Positions 7,552 to 15,490 of a DNA stretch of 64,000 bases are shown one piece after another. The DNA comes from Achromobacter xylosoxidans (GTDB lineage Bacteria > Pseudomonadota > Gammaproteobacteria > Burkholderiales > Burkholderiaceae_B), in the NCBI RefSeq assembly GCF_014490035.1, contig NZ_CP061008.1, forward strand, positions 2,232,001 to 2,296,000. The letters are read 5' to 3'. Numbering within the stretch: position 1 is the first letter of the stretch; every line of letters begins with the position of its first letter. The notes under the pieces are model-generated. The model was not told the origin of the DNA. It ran no database searches and worked only from the letters and a program-made list of their open reading frames with translations. Made by a program: the position numbers and the translations under genes.

Positions 7552-9156
7552 ATGAAAACCTACAGAGTGGGACTGCTGGTTGACGGGTACGAGCAACCCG
7601 GTTGGATGCATGAGATGGTGGATTGGCTCAGGCATAGCCAGGATTTTGAAGTCGCTGCTTTGCTGGTGATAAGCGAGGAGGGCGGCGAGAAAGCGCCCCG
7701 CCTGGGCGTGCGCGCCCTGTTTGGCGCCCTGTCGCGTCTGGAAGCGCGGCTGTTGCCGGCAAAGCAGCGGCAGGCGCTTGCGTGCCGCGACATGCGGGAA
7801 AGCGTGCCGCAGGATACGGCCGCTGTCCTGTCGCTGGCGCCTGGCATGTCCGCGGACGAGATGCAGGGGCAGGTCGCGGCGCTGGGCCTGGACCTGGTCA
7901 TCACGCTGGGCGCATCGCCGGCCACGCGTGAACAAATGGCGGGCTGGACGCGGCTGGGGGTATGGCAGCTGAGCTATTCGGATATTGCGGTGGCGACCAG
8001 CCGCTATGCCGGCTTCTGGGAGGTCTATCAGCGCGAAGATCACACCACGGTGAAACTCTGGCGCGTCGGACCGCGAGAGGACCAGGACGAACTGCTGGAC
8101 CAGCGCAGTTTCAACACCGAAGTGTTCTGGTTGAAGAATCAGGCGCGCGCGTTCAGCCTGGGGAATTTCATGGTGTACGACGCGCTGCAGACGCTGGCGC
8201 GCGTCAAGCAAGGCGTTGCGCCGCCGAGCATGCAGATCATGAGCGGCTTGCGGCGCGATGATCCGGTGGAATGGGATAGCGCCGCATATATTGCGCGTCA
8301 GGCCTGGTTAATGTCGGATTTGATTGTGCGCCGCGTCATGAAACGCAATGTGCGCTGGCGGATCGGCATGTTTCCCTCTGCGCGGCAGCAGGCGGTGGTA
8401 TCCGAGGCCATGGTGTTGCAGCCACCCAAGGGCAGATTTTTTGCGGATCCGTTCGTATATACCCAGGATAAAAAGCCGTATATATTTTTCGAGGATTACG
8501 ATTTTACTTCCCGCAAGGGCACGATCTCGGTCGCGACCTACTCCGACGGGGCTTTCCGCCTGTTGGGGACGGCCTTGAACCTGCCCTACCACCTGTCATT
8601 TCCCTATATATTCGAGCACGAAGGCGTCACCTACATGGTGCCGGAGACTTGCGGAAATCGTAGTATTGAACTCTGGAAATGCACCGATTTTCCGCTTAAG
8701 TGGGAGCTTGATGTAAATTTGATGACGAATATATCCGCCGTCGATACCATTATTTTCAAGCACGGCGAATACTGGTGGTTATTAACTAATATTGACCGGA
8801 CCGACGGTCAAAGCCATTGCGACGAATTATTCGCTTTCTTTTCGGATTCGCCGCGCTCGACCGAGTGGACGCCGCATGCCTGCAACCCCATCGTGCGCAA
8901 CCCGATGCGGGCGCGCAACGCCGGAATCGTTGTGTCGCCTGGCGGAGAGGTGATCCGCTGTGCTCAGTACCAGGGCTTCTGCCACTACGGCAAGGGCGTG
9001 TCGCTGAACCGGATCGAGGAACTAACGCCATCCACCTACGTGGAAACGGACGGCGAAATCCACTACGCAAGTTTCCTGAGAAAACGCCATGCTTCGATGC
9101 ACCATTGGCATCATCAGGGCGGGCATACGGTATTTGACTTCGCCTATATGGAGTAA
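7552..9156 (+). CDS. Formyltransferase-like N-terminus fused to GINT1-like beta-propeller domain
   Basis: Function uncertain; probably sugar or surface-glycan related. The 534-residue protein has two parts. Residues about 1-210 look like the N-terminal fold of formyltransferases (MKTYRVGLLVDG, LDLVITLGASPATREQM, LGVWQLSYSD), but I cannot point to the catalytic Asn-His-Asp set with certainty. From about residue 270 on, motifs such as FFADPFVY, PYIFFEDYDF, LSFPYIFEHEG and YMVPETCGN recur as in the five-bladed propeller found at the N-terminus of plant glucosamine inositolphosphorylceramide transferase and in bacterial proteins beside glycan clusters. Codon use changes inside the gene: from about 8430 to 8840 AT-rich codons (ATA, TTA TTA, AAT) appear, unlike the neighbours, suggesting transfer. 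It stands alone with its own downstream terminator, close to the exopolysaccharide cluster. Confidence 0.65.
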   Translation: MKTYRVGLLVDGYEQPGWMHEMVDWLRHSQDFEVAALLVISEEGGEKAPRLGVRALFGALSRLEARLLPAKQRQALACRDMRESVPQDTAAVLSLAPGMSADEMQGQVAALGLDLVITLGASPATREQMAGWTRLGVWQLSYSDIAVATSRYAGFWEVYQREDHTTVKLWRVGPREDQDELLDQRSFNTEVFWLKNQARAFSLGNFMVYDALQTLARVKQGVAPPSMQIMSGLRRDDPVEWDSAAYIARQAWLMSDLIVRRVMKRNVRWRIGMFPSARQQAVVSEAMVLQPPKGRFFADPFVYTQDKKPYIFFEDYDFTSRKGTISVATYSDGAFRLLGTALNLPYHLSFPYIFEHEGVTYMVPETCGNRSIELWKCTDFPLKWELDVNLMTNISAVDTIIFKHGEYWWLLTNIDRTDGQSHCDELFAFFSDSPRSTEWTPHACNPIVRNPMRARNAGIVVSPGGEVIRCAQYQGFCHYGKGVSLNRIEELTPSTYVETDGEIHYASFLRKRHASMHHWHHQGGHTVFDFAYME

Positions 9157-9720
9157 ATCGTTCCGGAAACGCAAAAATAAAAATGTTACCTATATTTCGA
9201 TTACGAGAAAGACGCACGGGCTTGATGTGTCCGCGGAAACATATAGACAGTTATTGTCCTGGTTCCGGAACTTCCAGGCCGCGCCCGGCGGATGCCGCGG
9301 CGCGGCTTTTTTACGGCTGTAACATCGGCCTGCCTTAGCCTGGAAGCCACGTCCGTCCTGCATCTTCCATAGGGAAAGCGCAAGCTCCTCATGGGGAATT
9401 CCTGGTGAAAACCCTAGCGCCGGAATGGATGAGATGCGCGTCTCGTCCGGATTTACGATGATGATTAAGGCTAACGAATGATTTCTGTTTTTGTCGGATT
9501 ATATCGAGCCGAAACGTCTTGATTTTGACAATTTCGAACCATAAGATGGGTCCATGCCATCCGTTATGTTGGCTACCAAAGTCTCCCAGCCCAAATGCTC
9601 CGGTTCAGCTTCATTAGATATTCCGGAATATTGCGGACTCGCACCGCGGGGTTGGAAAAAAAATAGTCTTCAGCACAGCGAAGATCCCTTCTAGGCCCGT
9701 CGAAAAACCGGGAGGACACC
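9157..9720. other. 564-bp intergenic region
   Basis: Contains the terminator at 9278-9312 and a moderately AT-rich right half. A TTGACA hexamer occurs at 9535-9540 but I see no well spaced -10 partner. The ribosome binding site GGGAGG precedes the ATG at 9721. No convincing gene or RNA is visible. Confidence 0.55.
9278..9312 (+). terminator. Rho-independent terminator after the formyltransferase-like gene
   Basis: Perfect 8-bp stem GCCGCGCC/GGCGCGGC (9278-9285 with 9299-9306), loop CGGCGGATGCCGC, followed directly by six T (9307-9312). It lies 121 bp past the stop codon at 9156. Confidence 0.85.
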
Positions 9721-10473
9721 ATGGCCAAGATGGTCCTGATTGAAGCCCATCCGCTCCTGCGGTTGGGGTTGTGGCAGATTCTGAGCAAGTTGGATGATGT
9801 GTGGGAAATCGAGGGGATGGGTTTGGCTGACATCTCCAAGGCGGACGGCGTGCACGCGGGCGCCGACCTGTTGATCTACGGATTGCCGGTGGATACCGAC
9901 GAAGCATGGAGCGCGCTGCATGAAATCCAGCGCGTGCTCACGCCCAAGCGGATCCTGCTTCTGACGGACGTCATGCCCCTGCCCATGCCGGTGCAGGGCC
10001 TGCCCGGGGCAAGCGTCTACGGCTGCCTGATGAAGACGGCCTCGGTGGAGATCCTTGAAGCGGCCATCCGCCTGGTCATGGCGGGCGGGCAGTGCTTCCC
10101 CAGCGAACAGGCGTTGCAGGCTCCCGCGCAAACGGTCTGCGCCTTGCCGGCCCGGGAAGCCGACGATGCCGCCGCCAGCAAGGGTTCCATGCCCGTCAGC
10201 GCCGGCGCGCAGCTGCTGCAGATCACGCCGCGGCAATACGAGGTGCTGGTGTTGCTGGCGCGCGGTTATCCGATCAAGACCGTCAGCAGGATGTTGAACA
10301 TTTCGGTGGCAACGGCCAAGACGCATGCATGCACGCTTTACCAGCGCTTGCATGTCAAGAACAAGGGCGAAGCCGTGTACGCAGCGCTGCAGCGTGGCGC
10401 GACCTTGGAATGGCATGAGCCCAATGGCAGGGATGTGGACGCCGGGCAGCTCTATGGGCGCAAGCTCGGGTAG
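9721..10473 (+). CDS. LuxR/NarL-type regulator with degenerate receiver domain (paralogue 1)
   Basis: DNA-binding transcription regulator of 250 residues. The N-terminal 120 residues keep the response-regulator outline (VLIEAHPLLRLGLWQIL at 5-21; Lys near 105 in GCLMKTAS), but the acidic pair is EA instead of DD or ED, and the phospho-acceptor position is Y53 (LLIYGLP), so phosphorylation by a histidine kinase is unlikely. A linker of about 45 residues precedes the LuxR helix-turn-helix (about 168-225: ITPRQYEVLVLLARGYPIKT, ISVATAKTHA). It is followed by a large hairpin and then by a paralogue. No kinase gene is adjacent. The nearest target candidates are the exopolysaccharide genes that converge from the right. 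Confidence 0.85.
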   Translation: MAKMVLIEAHPLLRLGLWQILSKLDDVWEIEGMGLADISKADGVHAGADLLIYGLPVDTDEAWSALHEIQRVLTPKRILLLTDVMPLPMPVQGLPGASVYGCLMKTASVEILEAAIRLVMAGGQCFPSEQALQAPAQTVCALPAREADDAAASKGSMPVSAGAQLLQITPRQYEVLVLLARGYPIKTVSRMLNISVATAKTHACTLYQRLHVKNKGEAVYAALQRGATLEWHEPNGRDVDAGQLYGRKLG

Positions 10474-10833
10474 CGCGGCCGTGGTTGCGCTGCCTGCCCG
10501 GCAGCCTGGAACGCAAGCGTTCCATTGCTGCCGGGTATGCGCATAGCCGTCATGGCTAATTCTTACACAGCAGTATCCGCGGTCGCAGTGCTGCTGCATT
10601 CCTCCACCAATCATCCTCCTGAACGAGATTCAGCGAACGTAGCCGCTGATAGCATGGGTTGTGTCCGCAAGACTGGATCGAGAGGGCGAACCACTCCGCC
10701 TCGCCATCGCGATTCCGTGCCGCGGACGAGATTCCCGTGAGGTCGGTGACGCCAGCAGCCTGCCGTTGCAGCAATGATGCGCCAGCGTCATGGGAACCGT
10801 GTATGGGCCATGCGTCACAAGGTTCCCCCCGGG
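10474..10833. other. 360-bp spacer between the two LuxR paralogues
   Basis: Besides the hairpin at 10497-10535 I see no gene. The region is GC-rich and carries no clear -35/-10 pair that I can support. The start of the second regulator is uncertain, so the true spacer may be somewhat shorter. Confidence 0.5.
10497..10535 (+). terminator. Large two-part hairpin after LuxR paralogue 1
   Basis: Outer stem CCCGGCAG/CTGCCGGG (10497-10504 with 10528-10535) and inner stem GGAACGC/GCGTTCC (10508-10514 with 10517-10523) around an AA loop, with a 3/4-base internal bulge. It starts 24 bp past the stop at 10473. There is no T tract, so it may be a Rho-assisted terminator, an mRNA-stabilising structure or a small-RNA element. 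Confidence 0.55.
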
Positions 10834-11499
10834 ATGACAACCGTACTGATCGAAGACTACGCTCTGCTCCGTGTCGCGATCCAGCATGTGCTGGAGCGTG
10901 CGCGGAACACCGACGATATTCTGGCCATCTCGCCAGCCCAATTGCTCACCATGTCCAGTTCGATCAATCGCCCAGTGGAGCTGCTGGTGATGGGTTGCAG
11001 CGGCCTGGCCGAGCAGGACGTCGGGCTCCTGTCCCAATCGATGGCGTTCTTCATGCCGCGGCTGGTGCTGGTGCTTTATTCGGTACTGGACCCGGGCGTC
11101 ATGGCGGCGTGCGCGCGGGCGGGCGTCGCGGGCTACATGCCCAAGGCCTCCAGCCCCGATGCGCTGGCGGCCGCGGTCAGCCTCGTCATGGCGGGCGGCG
11201 AATGCTATCCGCAGCCCGCGGCCCGACCTCAGGGCGCCTCGCATCCGCCAACCCAGGAGCTGAGGGAACTGACCCAACGGCAGGAAGAGATCCTGCAGTT
11301 GCTGGTGCAGGGCAAGACCATGCGCGAGATCGGCCAGCAGGTCGGCATATCGGTGGCCACGGTGAAGAGCCATGCGCGCACGCTGTACTGGAAACTGAAC
11401 GCGCGCAACCAGGCCGAGGCGGCCTATATCGCCGTGCAGATGGGACTGGTCAGAAGCGGCAACGGCGCAACGGCCGCCAAGCATGATCCCGATGCGTAG
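10834..11499 (+). CDS. LuxR/NarL-type regulator with degenerate receiver domain (paralogue 2)
   Basis: A 221-residue paralogue of the preceding regulator, alignable from MTTVLIEDYALLRVAIQHVL onward. The receiver outline is present (Lys near 104 in GYMPKASS), but the phospho-acceptor position is M53 in LLVMGCSG, so it should not be phosphorylated at the usual site. The LuxR helix-turn-helix lies at the C-terminus (LTQRQEEILQLLVQGKTMRE, ISVATVKSHARTLYWKL). I chose ATG 10834 because it aligns with the paralogue start; ATGs at 10774 and 10810 are in frame and the ribosome binding site is weak for all. It converges on wcaI with a 149-bp gap. Confidence 0.82.
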   Translation: MTTVLIEDYALLRVAIQHVLERARNTDDILAISPAQLLTMSSSINRPVELLVMGCSGLAEQDVGLLSQSMAFFMPRLVLVLYSVLDPGVMAACARAGVAGYMPKASSPDALAAAVSLVMAGGECYPQPAARPQGASHPPTQELRELTQRQEEILQLLVQGKTMREIGQQVGISVATVKSHARTLYWKLNARNQAEAAYIAVQMGLVRSGNGATAAKHDPDA

Positions 11500-11648
11500 G
11501 ATGGGTTAGGCGCGAGAGATCCGATGCAAGAGCGTTGGTCTCGAGCGCGCGTAACCCATCGCCAACCGCCCAAGGAAAATTGAACGCGTCGCAGCGTTGA
11601 CGGCTTGCACGCGGCAGATGCGAAAGGCTTGTGCGGTCGTTCGGCCGT

Positions 11649-12905
11649 TCAAACGCCCGCGCCGCGGGCCGCATGCTTGCCCTTGGCCGCAACCAGCGCT
11701 TCGAATTCCTGTTCCGCCGCAGCCAGCACGCTGTCGACGTGCAGATGCGTCTGCGCGTACTGGCGCGCCGCGGCGCCCAGGGTTTCGCGGATCTGCGCGT
11801 TGTAGCTGAGCTTGCGCACCGCCTCGGCCATGGCGGCGCCGTCTTCCGGCGGCGTCAGCAGGCCGCAGCGCGCGACCACGCCGGCCAGCTCGGTGCCGGG
11901 CGCGGCGCCGCACACCACGGGCCGGCCGCTGGCCAGCATGCCGGTCAGCTTGGACGGCATCACCAGGTCGGCGGCGCCGGCGCGTTGCGGCAGCAGATGG
12001 ATGTCGGCGGTGTTGAGCAGTTCGCCCAGGCGTTCGGCCGGCTGCAGGTCCAGGAAGACGACGCGGGCCAGGCCCTCGCATTGCTGCTGCAGCGGCGCGC
12101 GTTCGGGTCCCTGGCCGCAGAAGACGAACCACAGGCGCGTCTCGCGGCTGAGTCTGCGGGCCACGTCGGCCAGCGTCTGCAAGCCCTGCTTGCCGCCCAT
12201 GTTGCCTGAATAAAGCGCAACGATGGCGTCGTGAGGAATGCCCAGCTCGGCGCGGTAGTCGCCGCCGCCGGCGCGCGGCGCGATCGCATCGACGTCGATC
12301 CAGTTGGGCAGCAGCACGGCGCGGCCCGGGTCCACGCCCTTGGCCCGCGCCAGGTCCAGCATGCGGTTGGAAATGGTGGACACGCGGTCGAAGCGGCGCA
12401 TCAGCCAGCGTTCGGCCCTGAGCACCATGGCGCGCAGGCCGGCGCCCTTGAGCAGCCCCAGCTCGAACGCGGCGTCCACTTCATAGTCTTGGATGTGCAG
12501 CCAGGCGCGGGCGCCGCAAAGCCGCGCCGCCAGCCAGGCGGCGGGTGCGCAGAATAGCGCGGGTTCCACCACCAGGATGATGTCCGGCCGTCCCGCGGCC
12601 GCGCGCAACAGCGAGGGCAGGCTGGACAGGGCGAAGCTGGCCAGGTGGATCAGGCGCTTGAGGCCGCCCGGCCGTTCGGGAACCCAGAGCGGCGCGCGGC
12701 GTACGGTGACGCCGCGCAGGACTTCCTTGCGGTAGCGGCCGGCGCGATAGCCATCGTGCACCTGCCACTGCGGATAGTAGGGCGGGGCCGTCACCACGCT
12801 GACGTCGTGGCCGCGCGCAGCCAGCCATTCGGCCAGTTCGGCGCTGTATTTGCCGATACCTGTGAGTTCAGGCGCGTAGTTGATGCCGTAGATGAGGATT
12901 TTCAT
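11649..12905 (-). CDS. wcaI: Glycosyltransferase family 4, WcaI-like
   Basis: Adds one sugar to the lipid-linked exopolysaccharide repeat at the cytoplasmic face of the membrane. The 418-residue protein begins MKILIYGINYAPELTGIGKY, which with SAELAEWLAARGHDVSVVTA and the PPYYPQW motif is typical of colanic-acid WcaI. The C-terminal GT4 donor-site region shows LYSGNMGGKQGLQTL and MPSKLTGMLASGRPV. The ATG at 12905 overlaps the upstream acetyltransferase stop (ATGA), which decides the start. It is the last gene of the minus-strand exopolysaccharide arm. Confidence 0.88.
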   Translation of the reverse strand: MKILIYGINYAPELTGIGKYSAELAEWLAARGHDVSVVTAPPYYPQWQVHDGYRAGRYRKEVLRGVTVRRAPLWVPERPGGLKRLIHLASFALSSLPSLLRAAAGRPDIILVVEPALFCAPAAWLAARLCGARAWLHIQDYEVDAAFELGLLKGAGLRAMVLRAERWLMRRFDRVSTISNRMLDLARAKGVDPGRAVLLPNWIDVDAIAPRAGGGDYRAELGIPHDAIVALYSGNMGGKQGLQTLADVARRLSRETRLWFVFCGQGPERAPLQQQCEGLARVVFLDLQPAERLGELLNTADIHLLPQRAGAADLVMPSKLTGMLASGRPVVCGAAPGTELAGVVARCGLLTPPEDGAAMAEAVRKLSYNAQIRETLGAAARQYAQTHLHVDSVLAAAEQEFEALVAAKGKHAARGAGV

Positions 12906-13462
12906 GCCGGGCCAGCCTGGCGCGGGCGTACCGGGCGGCATGGGTTGCCGTGGCACACCATGGCGGGCGGCATGTTGCGGAATACCGAGCTGCGCGCGCC
13001 GATCACGGCTTCACGTCCGACGGTCACGCCGGGGCCGATGAACACGTCGGTCGCCACCCACGCGCCGTCCTCGATGCGCACGGCGCGTTCGCGCAAGGGG
13101 AAATCGGGTTGCCCCGCATCGTGGTCGGCGGCGCACAGGTAGCTGCGTTGCGACACCACGGCGTGGGCGCCGATATGGATGGGTCCCAGGCTGTAGATGA
13201 CCGCGTCGTCGCCGATCCAGGCGTAGTCGCCGATTTCGACCTTCCAGGGATAGGTCACGGTGGCGGTGGGCCGGATCAGGACCTTGCGGCCGACCCGCGC
13301 GCCGAAGCAGCGCAGCAGCCAGCGGCGAAAGCCATAGGCGACCTGCGGCGACCAGCGGAACAGCGTCGCCTGCACCGTCCACCAGAGCTGCACCGTCAGG
13401 GCGGAGCGGCCGCGCTGGCCGGGCGCCAGCGCAAAACGGTCGAGCTGTTGCAGGGCGCTCAT
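12902..13462 (-). CDS. wcaF: WcaF-like hexapeptide-repeat O-acetyltransferase
   Basis: Predicted acetyl-CoA-dependent O-acetylation of an exopolysaccharide sugar. The 186-residue protein has left-handed beta-helix hexapeptide repeats (VGRKVLIRPTATVTYP, IGDYAWIGDDAVIYSLG, IGAHAVVSQRSYLCAADHD), with the His in AADHD as likely catalytic residue. Its length matches colanic-acid WcaF. Both ends overlap neighbours by 4 bp (ATGA), so the three genes are translationally coupled. Confidence 0.87.
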   Translation of the reverse strand: MSALQQLDRFALAPGQRGRSALTVQLWWTVQATLFRWSPQVAYGFRRWLLRCFGARVGRKVLIRPTATVTYPWKVEIGDYAWIGDDAVIYSLGPIHIGAHAVVSQRSYLCAADHDAGQPDFPLRERAVRIEDGAWVATDVFIGPGVTVGREAVIGARSSVFRNMPPAMVCHGNPCRPVRPRQAGPA

Positions 13463-14346
13463 TTGGCGGCTCCCGCCACGGCGTCGTCGCGCGCGGCGGC
13501 GGCGCTGGCCTGCCGCGCCTTCTGGATTTCCTCGGTCTTGATGCGGATCTGCCAGTAGTACATGGCGCGCGCCACCGCGTAGTCGTAGCCCGCCTTGCCG
13601 TCAAGGAAGCCCAGGCGGAACACATAGGAATGCAGGAACGAGATGGGCGCCTTGAACGGCATGGCCTGGAAGATGCGCTTGAGCAGGGCGCGCGCGCCCA
13701 CGTTGGCCTCGCGCGGATCGTTCATCAGGCCTTTGGTGCGCAGGTTCGCTTCCCAGTCGGAATAGCGGTTGTGCTTGTCGAAGTAATGGAACAGCGAATC
13801 ATGGTCGTTGTGCACCATGCGCTGGCGCAAGGCGAAGGTCTCGCCTTCGACTTGCGGCTGGTAGTGGCCTTCGACCTCCCACATGTGCGCCACGTCCAGG
13901 TCGTCATAGTCCAGGAAGCGCGAGCGGTCGCGCGCCAACAGGGCCAGCTTGTAGACGCGGTGCCCGTGTTCCAGCTTCTTGCCGCAGAACACGTAATCGA
14001 ACGGCACGAAGGCGCCGCCCGCGCCCGCCGCGAAGCGCGGCAGGGCTTCGCGTATCTCGGCGGCCAGAGCGGGCGTCATCTCCTCGTCCGCGTCCACGTA
14101 CAGCACCACCGGATGCGAGAACGGCAGCTGTTCCAGGCACCACTGCTTCTTCTTGGGGTACTTGCCGTTCCACTGGAAGTTGGAGACCTTGGCGCCCAGC
14201 GCCGTCGCCATGGCGCAGGTCGCGTCGGTGCTGTTGGAGTCCACCACGAATACTTCGTCGAATTCGACCAGCGCCTTCAGGCACTTGTTGATGTTGCGTT
14301 CCTCGTTCTTCGTCATGACGACGACCGATACCGGTATCTTCTGCAT
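13459..14346 (-). CDS. Glycosyltransferase family 2
   Basis: Probable sugar transferase of the exopolysaccharide repeat. The 295-residue protein starts MQKIPVSVVVMTKNEERNIN, followed by VVDSNSTDAT and the metal-binding DXD region VVLYVDADEEMT. The overall layout resembles WaaE/KdtX-type GT2 enzymes, but the donor and acceptor cannot be read from sequence. It overlaps wcaF by 4 bp and follows the GT4 gene after 13 bp. The C-terminal Ala-rich tail looks unstructured. Confidence 0.85.
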   Translation of the reverse strand: MQKIPVSVVVMTKNEERNINKCLKALVEFDEVFVVDSNSTDATCAMATALGAKVSNFQWNGKYPKKKQWCLEQLPFSHPVVLYVDADEEMTPALAAEIREALPRFAAGAGGAFVPFDYVFCGKKLEHGHRVYKLALLARDRSRFLDYDDLDVAHMWEVEGHYQPQVEGETFALRQRMVHNDHDSLFHYFDKHNRYSDWEANLRTKGLMNDPREANVGARALLKRIFQAMPFKAPISFLHSYVFRLGFLDGKAGYDYAVARAMYYWQIRIKTEEIQKARQASAAAARDDAVAGAAK

Positions 14347-14359
14347 GATGCTGTCCTGT

Positions 14360-15490
14360 TCAGGGCGTGCCGCGCTGCATCAGCGGGCGGAAGAGGGCGA
14401 TGACGTTGCGGCAGTGCCGTTCCAGGGAAAAGGCGTCGGCGCGTTCCGGGCCTTGCTCGGCAAACCGTTCACGCGTCTCCGCGTCATAGGCCAGGCGGCG
14501 CACCGCCTCGGCCAGGGCCGCGGCGTCGCCCACAGGAACCAGCAGGCCGTAGCGGCCGGAATCCAGGATTTCAGCCGGGCCATGGGGACAGTCGGTGGAT
14601 ATCACCGGCACCCCCAGGCACAGCGCCTCCACCAGCACATTGCCGAAGCTCTCGCGCAGGGAGGTCAGGGCGAATGCGCCGGCGCCCGCAATCACCGGGA
14701 ACGGGTTGTCGATATGGCCGGCCAAGGTGACCGGGCTGCGCGAGCCGCGCTCATCGATGCGCTTTTGCAGGGCGGCGTGCTCGGATCCTTCGCCCAGGAT
14801 GGTGAAGCGGATGCCGGGGTCGTCCAGCAGGGCGGCCGCGTCGATCAGCGTCGCATAGTCCTTCACCGCTTCGAGCCGGCCCACGGCCACGACATGGTAA
14901 GGCTCGGCTTGCGCGGATTCGTCGCCGCCGCGGCTGCCTTGCGCACGTACATTTTCCAGCGGCACGCCGTTGTAGATGGTGTGGACCTTGCCGCGCAGCG
15001 GCGGGAACATGCTGACCAGGTCTTCCTTGACGCCGCGCGATACGCCCACCACCGCATCGTGACGCCGGTAGGTCTGGCTGACCAGCCAGCATTTCAGGCG
15101 CCGCATGCGCGAGGCTCCGTAATGGATGGCCGGGCTGCTGTGTTCGAAGGCGACGGTGGCGAACTTGCCGCGCAGCAGCTTCTTGGCCGCCACCACCAGC
15201 ATGTTGCACAAGAGGCCGTGCGAGCAGACGATGGCGGGCTTGTCGCGCCGGATCTGCATGAGCAGTTTGAAAAAGGCCACGGGCAGCATCAGCCGCAGCG
15301 CGGTCGGAGATTCGTTGACGGGGAGCGCCCGGGTTACCTTCGGATTGGATACGGGATACTCGCGGATACGCGAGCGCAGCAGGAACAAGGCGGAATCCAC
15401 CCCTTGTTCCGGCAAGGCATCCACGATGAAGGCGACACATCTTCCTACGCCGCCGTGCAGGTCTGGCGCGACAAACAAGACATCAGGCAT
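14360..15490 (-). CDS. Glycosyltransferase family 4
   Basis: Predicted sugar transferase for the exopolysaccharide repeat; 376 residues with a GT-B fold. Visible are the glycine-rich N-terminus (FVAPDLHGGVGRCVAF), the linker VGVSRGVKEDLV and VHTIYNGVP, and the donor-site motifs VGRLEAVKDYATLIDA and SLRESFGNVLVEALCLGVPV with the E-x7-E pair. Its start overlaps the end of the upstream polymerase gene by 8 bp. Confidence 0.88.
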   Translation of the reverse strand: MPDVLFVAPDLHGGVGRCVAFIVDALPEQGVDSALFLLRSRIREYPVSNPKVTRALPVNESPTALRLMLPVAFFKLLMQIRRDKPAIVCSHGLLCNMLVVAAKKLLRGKFATVAFEHSSPAIHYGASRMRRLKCWLVSQTYRRHDAVVGVSRGVKEDLVSMFPPLRGKVHTIYNGVPLENVRAQGSRGGDESAQAEPYHVVAVGRLEAVKDYATLIDAAALLDDPGIRFTILGEGSEHAALQKRIDERGSRSPVTLAGHIDNPFPVIAGAGAFALTSLRESFGNVLVEALCLGVPVISTDCPHGPAEILDSGRYGLLVPVGDAAALAEAVRRLAYDAETRERFAEQGPERADAFSLERHCRNVIALFRPLMQRGTP

